A stretch of DNA of 64,000 nt from Lampropedia aestuarii (GTDB taxonomy: Bacteria > Pseudomonadota > Gammaproteobacteria > Burkholderiales > Burkholderiaceae_C), in the NCBI RefSeq assembly GCF_004803635.1, contig NZ_SSWX01000002.1, positions 227,195 to 291,194 on the forward strand. Direction: 5' to 3'. The notes below the pieces were generated by a model, which saw nothing but the letters and a program-made list of their open reading frames with translations, was not told the origin of the DNA and ran no database searches. The translations under genes and the position numbers were made by a program. Of this stretch, positions 9,893 to 19,738 are shown piece by piece (position 1 is the stretch's first letter; each line of letters begins with the position of its first letter).

Positions 9893-10011
9893 TTTTTGCG
9901 AACGCGCAACCATGCTTCGCAATTTACGCAAAAATGGCTTATAACTAAACCCCTAATAAAGCGATAATTTGCGAAGGCTATTTTGCAAATTTGCAAATCA
10001 TGCAAATTTGC
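9893..10011. promoter_or_regulatory. Cluster of TTTGCAAA/TTGCGAA half-sites between prpC and its regulator
   Basis: The divergent intergenic region holds many copies of one short motif: TTTTTGCGAA (9893-9902), TTCGCAATT (9916-9924), ACGCAAA (9926-9932), AATTTGCGAA (9967-9976), TTTTGCAAAT (9981-9990), TTTGCAAAT (9990-9998) and TGCAAATTTGC (10001-10011). RamB, the actinobacterial relative of the adjacent regulator, is known to bind a TTTGCAAA-centred motif. These are therefore the likely operators for autoregulation and for control of prpC. Confidence 0.7.
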
Positions 10012-10053
10012 CCTCGGGGCATCAGTAGTAACACCAATATAAAAGCAGAAACG

Positions 10054-11481
10054 ATGAAAAAAACTTTCATGGGGGTGCGGCTGCGCAAACTGCGTGCCGA
10101 ACAAGGTTTGACCCAGGTCGCGATGGCCCAGGCCATTGGCCTGTCGCCGAGTTACCTGAACCAGCTGGAGCAAAACCAGCGCCCGCTGACCGTCGCCGTG
10201 TTGCTGAAAATCAACCGCGCGTTTGGCATCGACATCCAGCAGTTCTCGGAAGACGAGGAACTGCGTCTGATTGCCACACTGCGCGATGCACTGGCCACCA
10301 CCCCCGAGCCTGTTGACGCCACCGAGCTGCATGAGGTGGCCACGCAAATGCCCAGCATTGTCCGCGCGATGCTGGCACTGCACCAGCGCAATGCTCGGCT
10401 GGAAGACCAGCTGGAGATGATCTCCGAGCGACTGGACAATGGACTGAGTGATTTTGGCAACGCGCCCGAGATGGCCAGCGCCATGCCCTATGAAATGGTG
10501 CGCGAATTTTTCTTTGAGAACCAAAACTACTTCGACAGCCTGGACCGCACCGCCGAATCCTTGGCCGCAGAGGCCAATGTCAGCGGTACTGCGCTGGTTG
10601 AGTGGCTGTCCAAGCGCTTGCTGGACCAGCACGGCATCCGTGTCCTCTTCAGCCAGGGCATCGCCCGACAGGCCAAGCGCCGCTACGATCCCAACACCCG
10701 CACGCTGCGTCTGGGGGGCGATTTGATCACGTCTCAGCAGGTTTTCCAGTTGGCCACGCAGCTCGGTCTGGTCGAGCAGCAAGCGACGATCAGCCGCTTG
10801 GTCGTGCATTCCAGCCTGCGCAATGACCCGGCCTCATTGCAGCTGGCCCGCATCGGTCTGGCCAATTACTTTGCTGGCGCGGTGCTCCTGCCGTATCAGA
10901 CATTTTTGCAAGCCGCAGAAGAGTTGCATTACGACCTGGACCTGCTGAGTTTACGTTTTGGTGTCGGCTTTGAGACCGTGTGCCACCGCCTCAGCACCAT
11001 GCAGCGCCCCAGCAACCCGGGCGTGCCCTTCTTTTTTGTGCGTGTGGACCGCGCCGGCAATATCTCCAAGCGCCAATCAGCCACGCACTTCCACTTTCGC
11101 AAATCGGGCGGCACCTGCCCGCTGTGGAATGTGTATGAGGCGTTCAGCCAACCTGGCCATTTGCTGGTGCAGCGCGCCAGCATGCCCGATGGCCAGTCCT
11201 ACCTGTGGATGGCCCGTACTGTGTCCCACTCGCCGCAGGGCTGGGGCGCGCCAGTACAAACCTTCTCGATCGGTCTGGGTTGCGAGATGCGCCATGCGCA
11301 CCGGCTGGTCTACTCCCGTGGACTGAACCTGCAAGACACGATGACCTCGATCCCGATTGGCATGGGCTGCAAAGTCTGCGAACGCCCAGCCTGCAGCCAA
11401 CGCGCCTTTCCCTTTATTGGCAAAGCCCTGATGGTCGATGAGAACGAAAGCAGCCGAACACCTTATGGTTTCGGAGATTGA
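10054..11481 (+). CDS. RamB/ScfR-like short-chain fatty acyl transcriptional regulator
   Basis: 475 residues from the ATG at 10054; the frame is open from 9991 but those codons overlap the operator cluster. The N-terminus is an XRE-type helix-turn-helix (about residues 8-62, with QAIGLSPSYLNQLEQNQRPL). A middle ImmA/IrrE-like region follows (ARIGLANYFAGAVLLPY), then a C-terminal domain ending in a cysteine motif CKVCERPAC. This arrangement matches RamB of corynebacteria and the short-chain fatty acyl regulators that control prp operons by sensing an acyl-CoA. Divergent from prpC, so it most likely controls the methylcitrate genes. It takes the place of the sigma-54-type PrpR of enterobacteria. 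Confidence 0.88.
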   Translation: MKKTFMGVRLRKLRAEQGLTQVAMAQAIGLSPSYLNQLEQNQRPLTVAVLLKINRAFGIDIQQFSEDEELRLIATLRDALATTPEPVDATELHEVATQMPSIVRAMLALHQRNARLEDQLEMISERLDNGLSDFGNAPEMASAMPYEMVREFFFENQNYFDSLDRTAESLAAEANVSGTALVEWLSKRLLDQHGIRVLFSQGIARQAKRRYDPNTRTLRLGGDLITSQQVFQLATQLGLVEQQATISRLVVHSSLRNDPASLQLARIGLANYFAGAVLLPYQTFLQAAEELHYDLDLLSLRFGVGFETVCHRLSTMQRPSNPGVPFFFVRVDRAGNISKRQSATHFHFRKSGGTCPLWNVYEAFSQPGHLLVQRASMPDGQSYLWMARTVSHSPQGWGAPVQTFSIGLGCEMRHAHRLVYSRGLNLQDTMTSIPIGMGCKVCERPACSQRAFPFIGKALMVDENESSRTPYGFGD

Positions 11482-11668
11482 GGCGCAGCAGGCCAAGCAA
11501 AGGTGCTCACTGGCATAGAATGCAGTAGTGCCAACAGCACGGCCTGCCACGGCTTGCCATCTTGTCAGCACCCCACGCCACGCGTCCCTCGCGGTCGCAG
11601 GCGCAGACTTTCACAAGCGGCCATCAAACCCTTTGTTTTTTAGCCCACGACCTGTTGTAGTTTTCGAC

Positions 11669-13822
11669 ATGACCCAACGCACGATCTTTGTCACCACCGC
11701 GCTCCCGTATGCCAATGGCACCTTCCATATCGGCCACATCATGGAGTACATCCAAGCCGACACCTGGGTCCGTTTCCAGCGCATGCGGGGCCACCGTGTG
11801 GACTTTGTCGGTGCCGATGACGCGCATGGTGCGCCAATCATGATCGCAGCCGAAAAAGCCGGCAAAACGCCTGAGCAGTTTGTCGCCGACATCGCCGCGG
11901 GCCGCCAGCAATACCTCGATGGCTTCTCCATCAGCTTCGACAACTGGTACTCGACCCACAGCGACGAAAACACCGCACTGGCGCAAAGTATTTACAAGGA
12001 CCTCAAAGCCAGCGGCTTGATTGCAACCCGCACGATCGAGCAGTTTTTCGACCCTGAAAAAGGCATGTTCCTGCCGGACCGCTACATCAAGGGCGAATGC
12101 CCGAAATGCCACGCCAAAGACCAGTACGGCGACAACTGCGAAGTTTGCAGTTCGGTCTATGCACCAACTGAGCTGATCAATCCGTACTCGGCCTTGTCAG
12201 GCGCCAAGCCCGTGCTGAAGGAGTCTGAACACTTCTTCTTCCAATTGTCGGACCCCCGCTGCGTGGAATTTCTGCAGGAGTGGACACAAAACGGCCAGCA
12301 TGTGCAGCCCGAGGTGGCCAATAAGGTCAAAGAGTGGTTCACCGTGCGCACCAATCCGGACGGCAGCACCAGCGAAGGCCTGGGCGATTGGGACATCAGC
12401 CGCGACGCGCCCTACTTCGGCATTGAAATCCCCGATGCACCGGGCAAATACTTCTATGTGTGGCTGGACGCGCCAGTGGGCTACCTGGCTTCGCTGAAAA
12501 ACCTGCTGAGCCGCCGTGGCGAAGACTACGACGCCTACATGGCCCAGCCGGAACTGGAGCAATACCACTTCATTGGCAAAGACATCGTCACCTTCCACAC
12601 CTTGTTCTGGCCCGCGATGCTGAAATTCAGCGGCCGCAAAACGCCAACAAAAATTTGCGTGCACGGTTTCCTCACCGTCAACAATGGCGAGAAAATGAGT
12701 AAAAGCCGCGGCACCGGTCTGGATCCGCTGAAGTACCTCAATCTGAACATGAACCCAGAGTGGCTGCGCTACTACCTGGCAGCCAAACTCAATGGCCGCA
12801 ATGAGGACATCGACTTCAATGCCGAAGACTTCATGGCCCGCGTCAACTCCGACCTGGTGGGTAAATACGTCAACATCGCCAGTCGCGCCGTCGGCTTTAT
12901 CACCAAGCGCTTTGACAGCCGCCTGGGCCTGCCCTCAGGCGATGGCCATGCCTTGCTGGAAACCATGCGTGCCAGCCATAACGAAATCACCGACGCCTAC
13001 GAAAAACGCGACACCGCACGCGCCGTGCGCGAGATCATGCAATTGGCCGACCGTGTCAACGAGTTTGTCGATGCCAACAAACCCTGGGAGCTGGCCAAGG
13101 ACCCTGCTCAAGACGCGCGTCTGCAAGATGTTTGCACCACCTGTATCGAAGCCTTCCGCATTCTGACCATCTACCTCAAACCGGTTTTGCCGCAACTGGC
13201 CGCACAAGTCGAAGGCTTTCTGCAAGTGCAAACGCCCTTCACTTTCCAGGACGCACAAACGCCGCTGGGAGCAGGCCACCAGATCGCTGGCTTCAAGCAT
13301 TTGATTCAACGCGTGGAGGACAAGCAACTCGAAGCCTTGTTTGCCCCGCCTGCAACGGCTGCCAATGCGGCAGCGGCACCTGCAGCGAAAAAAGGCAGCA
13401 AACCAGCCAAAGCCGATGTAGCGCCAATTGACCCAAATGCACCAGGGGGCGAGCCGGTGGCAGCAACGATTGGCATTGAGGACTTTGCCAAAGTTGATTT
13501 GCGCATTGCCAAGATTCTGGCCTGCAACACGGTTGAAGGCTCGACCAAATTGCTGCAACTGACGCTGGATGCCGGCGAGAAGGACGAGCATGGCGCAGCC
13601 AAAACGCGCAACGTCTTCAGCGGCATCTCCAGCATGTACCAGCCCGAGCAATTGGTCGGCAAGCTGACAGTGCTGGTGGCCAATTTGGCTCCGCGCAAGA
13701 TGAAATTTGGCCTCAGCGAAGGCATGGTGCTGGCCGCCAGCCACGCCGATGAAAAAGCCCATCCAGGCATTTATGTGCTCGAGCCTTTCCCGGGAGCACA
13801 ACCAGGTATGCGCATTCATTAA
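11669..13822 (+). CDS. metG: Methionyl-tRNA synthetase
   Basis: 717 residues from the ATG at 11669; the frame runs back to 11528 but the conserved protein starts at [17 protein letters not shown]. Class I motifs are HIGH (20-23) and KMSKS (about 342). A zinc knuckle [17 protein letters not shown] lies between them. After an Ala/Lys-rich linker comes a C-terminal EMAP/Trbp111-like tRNA-binding domain ([12 protein letters not shown], ending in GMRIH) that makes the enzyme a dimer. It charges tRNA-Met in the cytoplasm. Followed by its own terminator. Confidence 0.97.
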   Translation: MTQRTIFVTTALPYANGTFHIGHIMEYIQADTWVRFQRMRGHRVDFVGADDAHGAPIMIAAEKAGKTPEQFVADIAAGRQQYLDGFSISFDNWYSTHSDENTALAQSIYKDLKASGLIATRTIEQFFDPEKGMFLPDRYIKGECPKCHAKDQYGDNCEVCSSVYAPTELINPYSALSGAKPVLKESEHFFFQLSDPRCVEFLQEWTQNGQHVQPEVANKVKEWFTVRTNPDGSTSEGLGDWDISRDAPYFGIEIPDAPGKYFYVWLDAPVGYLASLKNLLSRRGEDYDAYMAQPELEQYHFIGKDIVTFHTLFWPAMLKFSGRKTPTKICVHGFLTVNNGEKMSKSRGTGLDPLKYLNLNMNPEWLRYYLAAKLNGRNEDIDFNAEDFMARVNSDLVGKYVNIASRAVGFITKRFDSRLGLPSGDGHALLETMRASHNEITDAYEKRDTARAVREIMQLADRVNEFVDANKPWELAKDPAQDARLQDVCTTCIEAFRILTIYLKPVLPQLAAQVEGFLQVQTPFTFQDAQTPLGAGHQIAGFKHLIQRVEDKQLEALFAPPATAANAAAAPAAKKGSKPAKADVAPIDPNAPGGEPVAATIGIEDFAKVDLRIAKILACNTVEGSTKLLQLTLDAGEKDEHGAAKTRNVFSGISSMYQPEQLVGKLTVLVANLAPRKMKFGLSEGMVLAASHADEKAHPGIYVLEPFPGAQPGMRIH

Positions 13823-13844
13823 ACACAAGGTAAGCCGAGCGTCC

Positions 13845-13893
13845 AAAGCCACCTTAGCAGTTGTGCCACACAGCTGCCAAGGTGGCTTTTTCA
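13845..13893 (+). terminator. Intrinsic terminator after metG
   Basis: An 11-bp stem pairs AAAGCCACCTT (13845-13855) with AAGGTGGCTTT (13879-13889) and is followed by TTTC. It starts 22 bases after the metG stop. The rest of the 310-base gap before the next gene (13823-14132) holds no gene that I can support; it presumably contains the promoter of the methyltransferase gene. Confidence 0.8.
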
Positions 13894-14132
13894 ATGCAGC
13901 CCAGCGGTGGCTCAAAACCTGTGCAGCCCATTTGAAACACAAGAATCACTCGGCCATTGCCCCAATAGCGGCTTGTTCCACTAAAATAGCGCCCCTTTGG
14001 TGCCCAGTATTTGGGCACGGCGACTCTCGCATGCTTTCAATGGCTGGCTTTTGCGCAGCTATTACAGGCATCACCCCACTACAACGCATAGTCCAACCAA
14101 GCCTATGCCCCTCGCCCCACGGCGTTTGCACC

Positions 14133-15686
14133 ATGTCATCAGAAAACACTGCGCCCCACGCAAGCCCTCAGTATCCTGAGAATGCCTTGTTCATTGACTC
14201 GCTCGACATGGAAGCCCAAGGCGTCGCCCACCGCGAAGGTGGCAAGGTGGTCTTTGTGGAAGGTGCCCTGGCCACCGAAGTAGTCACGGCAACCATTTCA
14301 CGACGCAAAAACAACTGGGAAAAAGCCAGTTTGAACAACATCTTGCGCGAGTCCTCGCAACGTGTGACACCGCACTGCCCGCATTTTGGCCTGCACCAGG
14401 AAGCCTGCGGCGGCTGCAAGATGCAGCATTTAAGCGTCGCTGGCCAGTTGGCCGTCAAACAGCGCGTGCTGGAAGACAACCTCTGGCATTTGGGCAAAGT
14501 CAAAACCGAACGCGTGATGCGCCCCATCCAGGGCCCGGACTGGGGCTACCGCTGGCGCGCGCGCTTATCGGTGCGCTATGTGCGCAAAAAAGAAACCGTG
14601 CTGGTGGGCTTTCATGAGCGCAAAAGCCGCTACATCGCCGACATGAAAGTCTGCCGCATTCTGCCGCCGCATATTGACGACTTGCTGCTGCCGCTACGCG
14701 CGCTGATTGCCAGCATGGAGGCCAAGGAAACCTGCCCGCAAATCGAAGTGGCCTGCGGTGATGAGGTAACCGCCCTGGTCTTGCGCCATCTGGAGCCCTT
14801 GAGCACGGGCGATCTGGCCCTTTTGCGCGCTTTCGCGCAAGCGCATCCATTCGTGCAGTGGTGGCTGCAACCGAAAGGACCTGATACCGTGCACCGCCTT
14901 GAAGACGGCGGCAATAAGGCCGAGCTGGCCTACACGCTGCCTGAGTTTGGCATTCGCATGCCATTCAAGCCAACCGACTTCACCCAGGTCAATCCGCACA
15001 TCAACCGCGTGCTGGTGGGGCGCGCACTGCAATTGCTGCAAGTGCAGCGCAACGAGCGCGTGATCGACTGGTTCTGTGGCCTGGGCAACTTCAGCTTGCC
15101 ATTGGCGACACAAAGCCGTGAAGTACTGGGCATTGAAGGCAGCGACACTTTGGTCGGCCGCGCCAGCGACAACTGGCAAGCCAACCAGCACGAGCGCCAG
15201 GCACAGGCGCTGGCACTGCCGCCACTGGCGCCGACGACTTTTGTTGCCCGCAACCTGTTCAATATGACACCCGAGTTGCTACAAGCCGATGGTGTGGCCG
15301 AGAAATGGTTGATTGACCCGCCCCGCGAAGGCGCACATGCCTTGTCCAAAGCCTTGGCACACATCCTCCAGCAACGCATGGGCTATCCCGGTCAGAGCGA
15401 CCTGGCAGTTGCCGATGCAGAAGCCGCCTCAGACGAAACAGCCCAGAACCAGCATGCCGAGAGCGCGCTCGAGCCGTTCCATGACGATCCCCATTGGATG
15501 CCTCCGCAGCGCATTGTTTACGTCAGCTGCGCGCCTGCCACCCTGGCTCGCGATGCAGGTTTGCTGGTGCACCATGCGGGCTACCGCTGCACCGCCGCCG
15601 GTGTGGTCAACATGTTCCCGCACACCGCCCATGTTGAGAGCATTGCGGTGTTTGAGCGCACCGACGCCTGGAACACCAAGCCATAA
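14133..15686 (+). CDS. rlmD: 23S rRNA (uracil-5-)-methyltransferase, RlmD type
   Basis: 517 residues from the ATG at 14133 ([10 protein letters not shown]). A TRAM-like RNA-binding domain covers about residues 17-70. The [4Fe-4S] cysteines are Cys82, Cys92, Cys95 (CGGC) and Cys174. The SAM motif is [11 protein letters not shown], and the catalytic Cys466 lies in [12 protein letters not shown]. RlmD makes m5U1939 in 23S rRNA. Oddly, about 45 residues (about 412-457), acidic and rich in Ala/Gln/Glu, are inserted between DPPREG and the catalytic Cys motif. Assignment to RlmD rather than RlmCD is by overall likeness. Confidence 0.87.
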   Translation: MSSENTAPHASPQYPENALFIDSLDMEAQGVAHREGGKVVFVEGALATEVVTATISRRKNNWEKASLNNILRESSQRVTPHCPHFGLHQEACGGCKMQHLSVAGQLAVKQRVLEDNLWHLGKVKTERVMRPIQGPDWGYRWRARLSVRYVRKKETVLVGFHERKSRYIADMKVCRILPPHIDDLLLPLRALIASMEAKETCPQIEVACGDEVTALVLRHLEPLSTGDLALLRAFAQAHPFVQWWLQPKGPDTVHRLEDGGNKAELAYTLPEFGIRMPFKPTDFTQVNPHINRVLVGRALQLLQVQRNERVIDWFCGLGNFSLPLATQSREVLGIEGSDTLVGRASDNWQANQHERQAQALALPPLAPTTFVARNLFNMTPELLQADGVAEKWLIDPPREGAHALSKALAHILQQRMGYPGQSDLAVADAEAASDETAQNQHAESALEPFHDDPHWMPPQRIVYVSCAPATLARDAGLLVHHAGYRCTAAGVVNMFPHTAHVESIAVFERTDAWNTKP

Positions 15687-15731
15687 GCTCAAAGCCCCGC
15701 CACACGCCATGGCGGGCACCGCAAAAAGCAC

Positions 15732-15757
15732 AAAGGACGCACAACGCGTCCTTTTTT
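15732..15757. terminator. Terminator between rlmD and nrdR (convergent)
   Basis: A 9-bp stem AAAGGACGC (15732-15740) / GCGTCCTTT (15746-15754) with a 5-nt loop, followed by TTTTG on the plus strand and preceded by A-rich sequence. It lies between two convergent genes and probably serves rlmD, possibly both. Confidence 0.8.
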
Positions 15758-15793
15758 GTGGTGATACCACGCAAGCGCTACCAGCCGTGCATT

Positions 15794-16255
15794 TCAGCTC
15801 TCGGGCTGGTTGCCAGCCTGGTCGATCAAATGCTTGAACGCATCCAGATCCCCCACGTTGCGGTAGACACTGCCATAACGGATAAAGGCGACTTTGTCCA
15901 ACGCACGCAACTCCTTGAGCACAGCCTCGCCAATCACACGCGAGTCGACCTCACGCCCGCCCAAGCTGAGCAAGTACACCTCAATGCGGGCAACCGCATC
16001 GTCAACGTCCTGCGTCTTGACCGGCAACTTACGCAGCGACAAATTAATCGATTCACGCAGCTTGTGCTTTTGGTATTCGACTCGGCGGCCATCGCTTTTA
16101 ACCACAGTGGGCATGCTGACCTCGGCACGCTCATAGGTCGTAAAACGCTTCTCACACGCTACGCATTGCCTGCGGCGCCTGATGCTGGTGTTGTCTTCCG
16201 AGAGCCGTGTTTCCACGACCTGGGAGTCCTCGTGACCACAAAAAGGGCATTTCAT
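15794..16255 (-). CDS. nrdR: Transcriptional repressor NrdR
   Basis: 153 residues, the normal length. The N-terminal zinc ribbon has Cys3, Cys6, Cys31 and Cys34 (MKCPFCGH and CVACEKRF), followed by an ATP-cone domain from about residue 48. NrdR senses (d)ATP and represses ribonucleotide reductase genes by binding NrdR boxes. It lies 125 bases downstream of glyA on the same strand, a common order in this group. Confidence 0.97.
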   Translation of the reverse strand: MKCPFCGHEDSQVVETRLSEDNTSIRRRRQCVACEKRFTTYERAEVSMPTVVKSDGRRVEYQKHKLRESINLSLRKLPVKTQDVDDAVARIEVYLLSLGGREVDSRVIGEAVLKELRALDKVAFIRYGSVYRNVGDLDAFKHLIDQAGNQPES

Positions 16256-16380
16256 GTTGGCAATACTTTGGCGTAGGTGAGTTGGCTATGCAAATATGAC
16301 AACCGCGCCTGCAGAGCAAGCCCTGGCGGCGCGGTGTGGATTAATGACAGCGGCTTGTGACCCGAAGTCAAGCGGCCTGC

Positions 16381-17625
16381 TTAACCATATACAGGAAAGC
16401 GGCTGGTCAACTCATGCACGCGCTCGCGCACTTCAGCGATGTGCTTAGGATCGCTTGGGTTGTCCAATACATCGGCAATCAGGTTGGCAGTCAAGAAGGC
16501 TTCTTCGTCTTTAAAACCGCGTGTGGTCATCGCTGGCGTACCAACACGGATACCGCTGGTGACCATTGGTTTTTCAGGGTCGTTCGGGATCGCGTTTTTG
16601 TTCACTGTCATGTGGGCTTCGCCCAGCACGCGCTCGGCTTCTTTGCCGGTGATGTTTTTGGCGCGCAGATCGACCAAGGCCAAATGGCTTTGTGTGCGAC
16701 CGCTGACGATGCGCAGATCACGCTCGGCCAACACATTGGTCATGATGTTGGCGTTGGTGAGCACTTGCTGTTGGTACACCTTGAAGGCTGGCTGCGACGC
16801 TTCCAGGAAGGCCACGGCTTTGGCTGCGATCACATGCATCAATGGACCGCCTTGCAAGCCAGGGAACACGGCGCTGTTAATGGCTTTCTCGTGTTCTTTT
16901 TTGCACAGAATGATGCCGCCGCGTGGGCCGCGCAGGCTCTTGTGCGTCGTCGAAGTCACCACATCGGCGTGCGGCACAGGGTTTGGATACAAACCCGCAG
17001 CAATCAGACCTGCGTAGTGGGCCATGTCGACCATGAAGAGCGCACCAACAGCTTTGGCAACTTTGGCAAAGCGCTCAAAGTCGATGTGCAGGCTGTAAGC
17101 GGAAGCTCCAGCAATGATCAGCTTGGGCTTGTGCTCATGGGCCAGACGCTCCATCGCGTCGTAGTCGATCTCTTCTTGTTCGTTCAAGCCATACGAGATC
17201 ACGTTGAACCATTTGCCACTCATGTTCAGCGGCATACCGTGCGTCAAGTGACCGCCTTCTGCAAGGCTCAGCCCCATCACGGTATCGCCTGGCTGCAAAA
17301 ACGCCAAGAAAACGGCTTGGTTGGCCGAGGCACCGCAGTGTGGCTGCACGTTGGCAGCTTCTGCTCCAAACAGTTTTTTCACACGGCTCAGGGCCAGTTC
17401 TTCAGCGATATCGACAAACTCGCAACCACCATAATACCGGCGACCAGGATAGCCTTCGGCGTATTTGTTGGTCAGTTGGGTGCCTTGCGCCCACATCACA
17501 GCAGGTGAAGCATAGTTTTCGCTGGCAATCAGCTCAATATGCTGTTCCTGACGGACATTTTCTGACTGAATGGCTTTAAACAGCTCTGGATCGACTTGGT
17601 CAACCAGCAAATCGCGTTGGTACAT
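16381..17625 (-). CDS. glyA: Serine hydroxymethyltransferase
   Basis: 414 residues from the ATG at 17625 ([10 protein letters not shown]), with AAGGAT about 10 bases upstream; an in-frame extension to 17739 is not conserved in type. The PLP lysine lies in [12 protein letters not shown] (about residue 228). LIASENYAS near the N-terminus and the GRRYYGG region are typical. It interconverts serine and glycine and loads tetrahydrofolate with one-carbon units in the cytoplasm. Confidence 0.97.
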   Translation of the reverse strand: MYQRDLLVDQVDPELFKAIQSENVRQEQHIELIASENYASPAVMWAQGTQLTNKYAEGYPGRRYYGGCEFVDIAEELALSRVKKLFGAEAANVQPHCGASANQAVFLAFLQPGDTVMGLSLAEGGHLTHGMPLNMSGKWFNVISYGLNEQEEIDYDAMERLAHEHKPKLIIAGASAYSLHIDFERFAKVAKAVGALFMVDMAHYAGLIAAGLYPNPVPHADVVTSTTHKSLRGPRGGIILCKKEHEKAINSAVFPGLQGGPLMHVIAAKAVAFLEASQPAFKVYQQQVLTNANIMTNVLAERDLRIVSGRTQSHLALVDLRAKNITGKEAERVLGEAHMTVNKNAIPNDPEKPMVTSGIRVGTPAMTTRGFKDEEAFLTANLIADVLDNPSDPKHIAEVRERVHELTSRFPVYG

Positions 17626-18004
17626 GGTGGTAGCTATCCTTAACGAAACGGAAATTGATGGGTTTGTCTGGCGGCTTGGCCCAACACGCCAATACCAGTC
17701 ATGGACAAAGGCAAATGGACAACCAAACTCGACCCTCAAGCTCTCTGCACAGGCAAGGGATGGCTGCGCAGGGCATTAGTGTAATGGAACATCCCCGGGG
17801 AAGCTCTGAAAAACCCTTGGCCAACGTTTGCGCATGGCTCCAGATTGGCCACAAATGCACTTTTGCCTGCCATCGCCACTGCGAGAGCGGCGCTGGCAGC
17901 ACAAAGATACGCATAGGCCGAGGGTGAACCACGCCATTGACGCCTAAAGCCTGTTCAAAATCTCCGTGCTGTCGCGCCCAGATTGTGAGCCGGCTGGCTC
18001 CAAG
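17626..18004. other. Intergenic region upstream of glyA, no gene supported
   Basis: About 380 bases between glyA and the transglycosylase gene. Short open frames on both strands lack ribosome sites and recognisable protein character. It should contain the glyA promoter and the 3' end of the transglycosylase transcript. I see no clear terminator or riboswitch. Confidence 0.5.
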
Positions 18005-18934
18005 TCAAGGAGTGGCGGTTGCAGGCTTGTCGCCGCCGGCTTGTGCCACCACATGAGTGGCTTGCTTGGAGTCCACCATCGCAGCCACATTCTCCAGTGC
18101 AGCATCCAGCGCCTGGTACTGCGCATCTGCATTGGAAGTCTGCGCGGCCTCATCGGCAGCGGCCTTCTCAGCAGCAGCAAGCAGCTCACGCTGCTGAGAT
18201 TCCTTGCGCTTGTCGAATGCCTGTTTAAAGGCTGGAGGCATGGCATTCATTGGAGTGCTGGTCGCACTTTTGAGTCTGGCTTGCTCTGCCAACACTTTGC
18301 TGGAGTAGCCGCCATCATTGGGCAGCTTAGCAGCGCCAACATAGCAGACCAGGCCAGGCTGAATACCACCGAAGCGGTCAATGCAGTCCTTCAAAATCAG
18401 CGACCCGACTTGCATATTGCTCAATGGATCGAACGCCGCCAACGTGCCGCCAAAGTTGGCGTATTTGTCTTCGTGCACATTGGTCATGACTTGCATCAAA
18501 CCTTGCGCCCCCACCGCACTTTGTGCAAATGGGTTAAAGCGCGATTCAATAGCCACCACCGACAGGATCAGCTGTGGATCTAAGCCACGTTTCTCGCCCA
18601 ACTCGTAAGCCTGGGCGACCAAGGCCCCCATTGGCTCAGGTGCCACGCGGTACTTCTTGCTCAGCCAGAACGCGGCCGCGGCCTGCTCTTCAGACAAGTC
18701 CAACAAATTGACCGCAGTCACACGTTCGGTGGCTTCATGCTCGACGTCCAGCTGCACTTGCGCTACTTTGCGCTCATACAACTGGCCGTACAACCATTGC
18801 TCACCTTGCATGCGCAGATCAGGGTAAGAAAACACCACCAACGCGCAAAATACAGCCAATGCACCCACTAGCGCAAAGCCGTTCATGCAGACAGCGCGCA
18901 GCGCTGCGATCGATGATTTCATCAAGGTCATCAT
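18005..18934 (-). CDS. Lytic transglycosylase (SLT domain), membrane anchored
   Basis: 309 residues. One N-terminal hydrophobic segment (about residues 16-36) anchors or exports the protein. The SLT fold follows, with the catalytic Glu in AIESRFNPFAQS and the next motif VGAQGLMQVM. The C-terminal part is Ala/Gln/Glu-rich and probably helical or disordered. It would cleave peptidoglycan glycan strands in the periplasm. The first of two adjacent ATGs is used here; neither has a clear Shine-Dalgarno site, and a third ATG at 18922 is possible. Confidence 0.9.
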   Translation of the reverse strand: MMTLMKSSIAALRAVCMNGFALVGALAVFCALVVFSYPDLRMQGEQWLYGQLYERKVAQVQLDVEHEATERVTAVNLLDLSEEQAAAAFWLSKKYRVAPEPMGALVAQAYELGEKRGLDPQLILSVVAIESRFNPFAQSAVGAQGLMQVMTNVHEDKYANFGGTLAAFDPLSNMQVGSLILKDCIDRFGGIQPGLVCYVGAAKLPNDGGYSSKVLAEQARLKSATSTPMNAMPPAFKQAFDKRKESQQRELLAAAEKAAADEAAQTSNADAQYQALDAALENVAAMVDSKQATHVVAQAGGDKPATATP

Positions 18935-19738
18935 TTTTTGAGGGAGAGCCAGGCTCTCAAACTAATCGTCATGCTGGTTCAAATATGCCCTGGAGGCTGA
19001 ACAGACCGCTCGCTGAGCGGCTCGCAATGACTGAATGGATGCAAATTGTGTAGTTCACATCCGCCTTGGCCTAGCTGCATGTTGCAGTGCACAATAAAAG
19101 GCCTTGGAGAAGTTTCAACGAATAGCAAATAGCGGTCAATACTATTTATTGCGTTCTATATATGATATTTGGCATTTGAAAAACACAGTATTTGCATGCA
19201 CTGCCAAAAATTGAAATTCCAATTGCTTGATTTTTAAGAGCAATTCAAAAACACGACCAAACAAAAGAATCTTAAAGTAACAAAAAAATCATTTTGTAAT
19301 TTTCATCAAAAAGACATCCGAATTGGCTTCGCAACAACAGATGTAAAAGCTATATCGTGATGCCTGCTTATATCAAAAGGCATCTACAAGATCCGCCAGC
19401 AAGGTATCACATGGGTATGCCCAGCTCGATATACTTGCCCCACTTCTGCCTGTGGCGCGCACCGACTGTTTGCCCAGCCTCGCACAGTGCGCTCCGTCCA
19501 TTGATTTCTTTCTCCTCTTATCATCCTAGCTACCATGCCCATCTCCCTTGCCAGCTGGAAGATAGATTCAAGAATCATAGTGACTCAGTATGTCTCAAGA
19601 ATTTGGCTAAGTGTATGATGTGATTGAAATTTGCGTTTCATGCTGTCTCGCAATGCTTCATAAAGACTCACACACTATTGGTAGCTAAGGTGGTAGCTAA
19701 GCCTCCTAGCTACCTTTATCGCGGCTTACAGAGGTGTT
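18935..19738. other. 800-base junction between chromosome and prophage
   Basis: No gene is supported here. It begins with a near-perfect palindrome just upstream of the transglycosylase start (GAGAGCC-A-GGCTCTC, 18944-18958). An AT-rich stretch (about 19130-19330) contains an inverted repeat AATTGCT/AGCAATT (19221-19227 / 19239-19245). The last 200 bases carry the repeated sites upstream of the integrase. The left attachment site should lie in this region, but without the right end it cannot be placed. No tRNA or tmRNA fold was seen. Confidence 0.55.
19525..19714. promoter_or_regulatory. Four GGTAGCTA-type sites upstream of the integrase
   Basis: CCTAGCTACC occurs at 19525-19534 and 19705-19714, and the inverted forms GGTAGCTAAGG and GGTAGCTAAG at 19680-19690 and 19692-19701. 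Four copies of one 8-10-base word in 190 bases, in both orientations and next to an integrase whose N-terminus is an arm-type DNA-binding domain, suggest integrase or excisionase arm sites, or an operator for int. Confidence 0.5.

Noticed and set aside
11528-11668. N-terminal extension of MetG
   Set aside because: The conserved enzyme starts at MTQRTIF; the extension starts at GTG and has no family counterpart.
12935-13942. 335-residue minus-strand frame opposite metG
   Set aside because: Shadow of the metG C-terminal coding region; no domain recognised.
13707-14132. 142-residue N-terminal extension of the rRNA methyltransferase
   Set aside because: It overlaps metG and runs through the metG terminator; the TRAM domain begins just after the ATG at 14133.
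19339-19738. tRNA or tmRNA gene as integrase target
   Set aside because: No cloverleaf-like set of stems or T-loop GTTCRA sequence could be found by eye.
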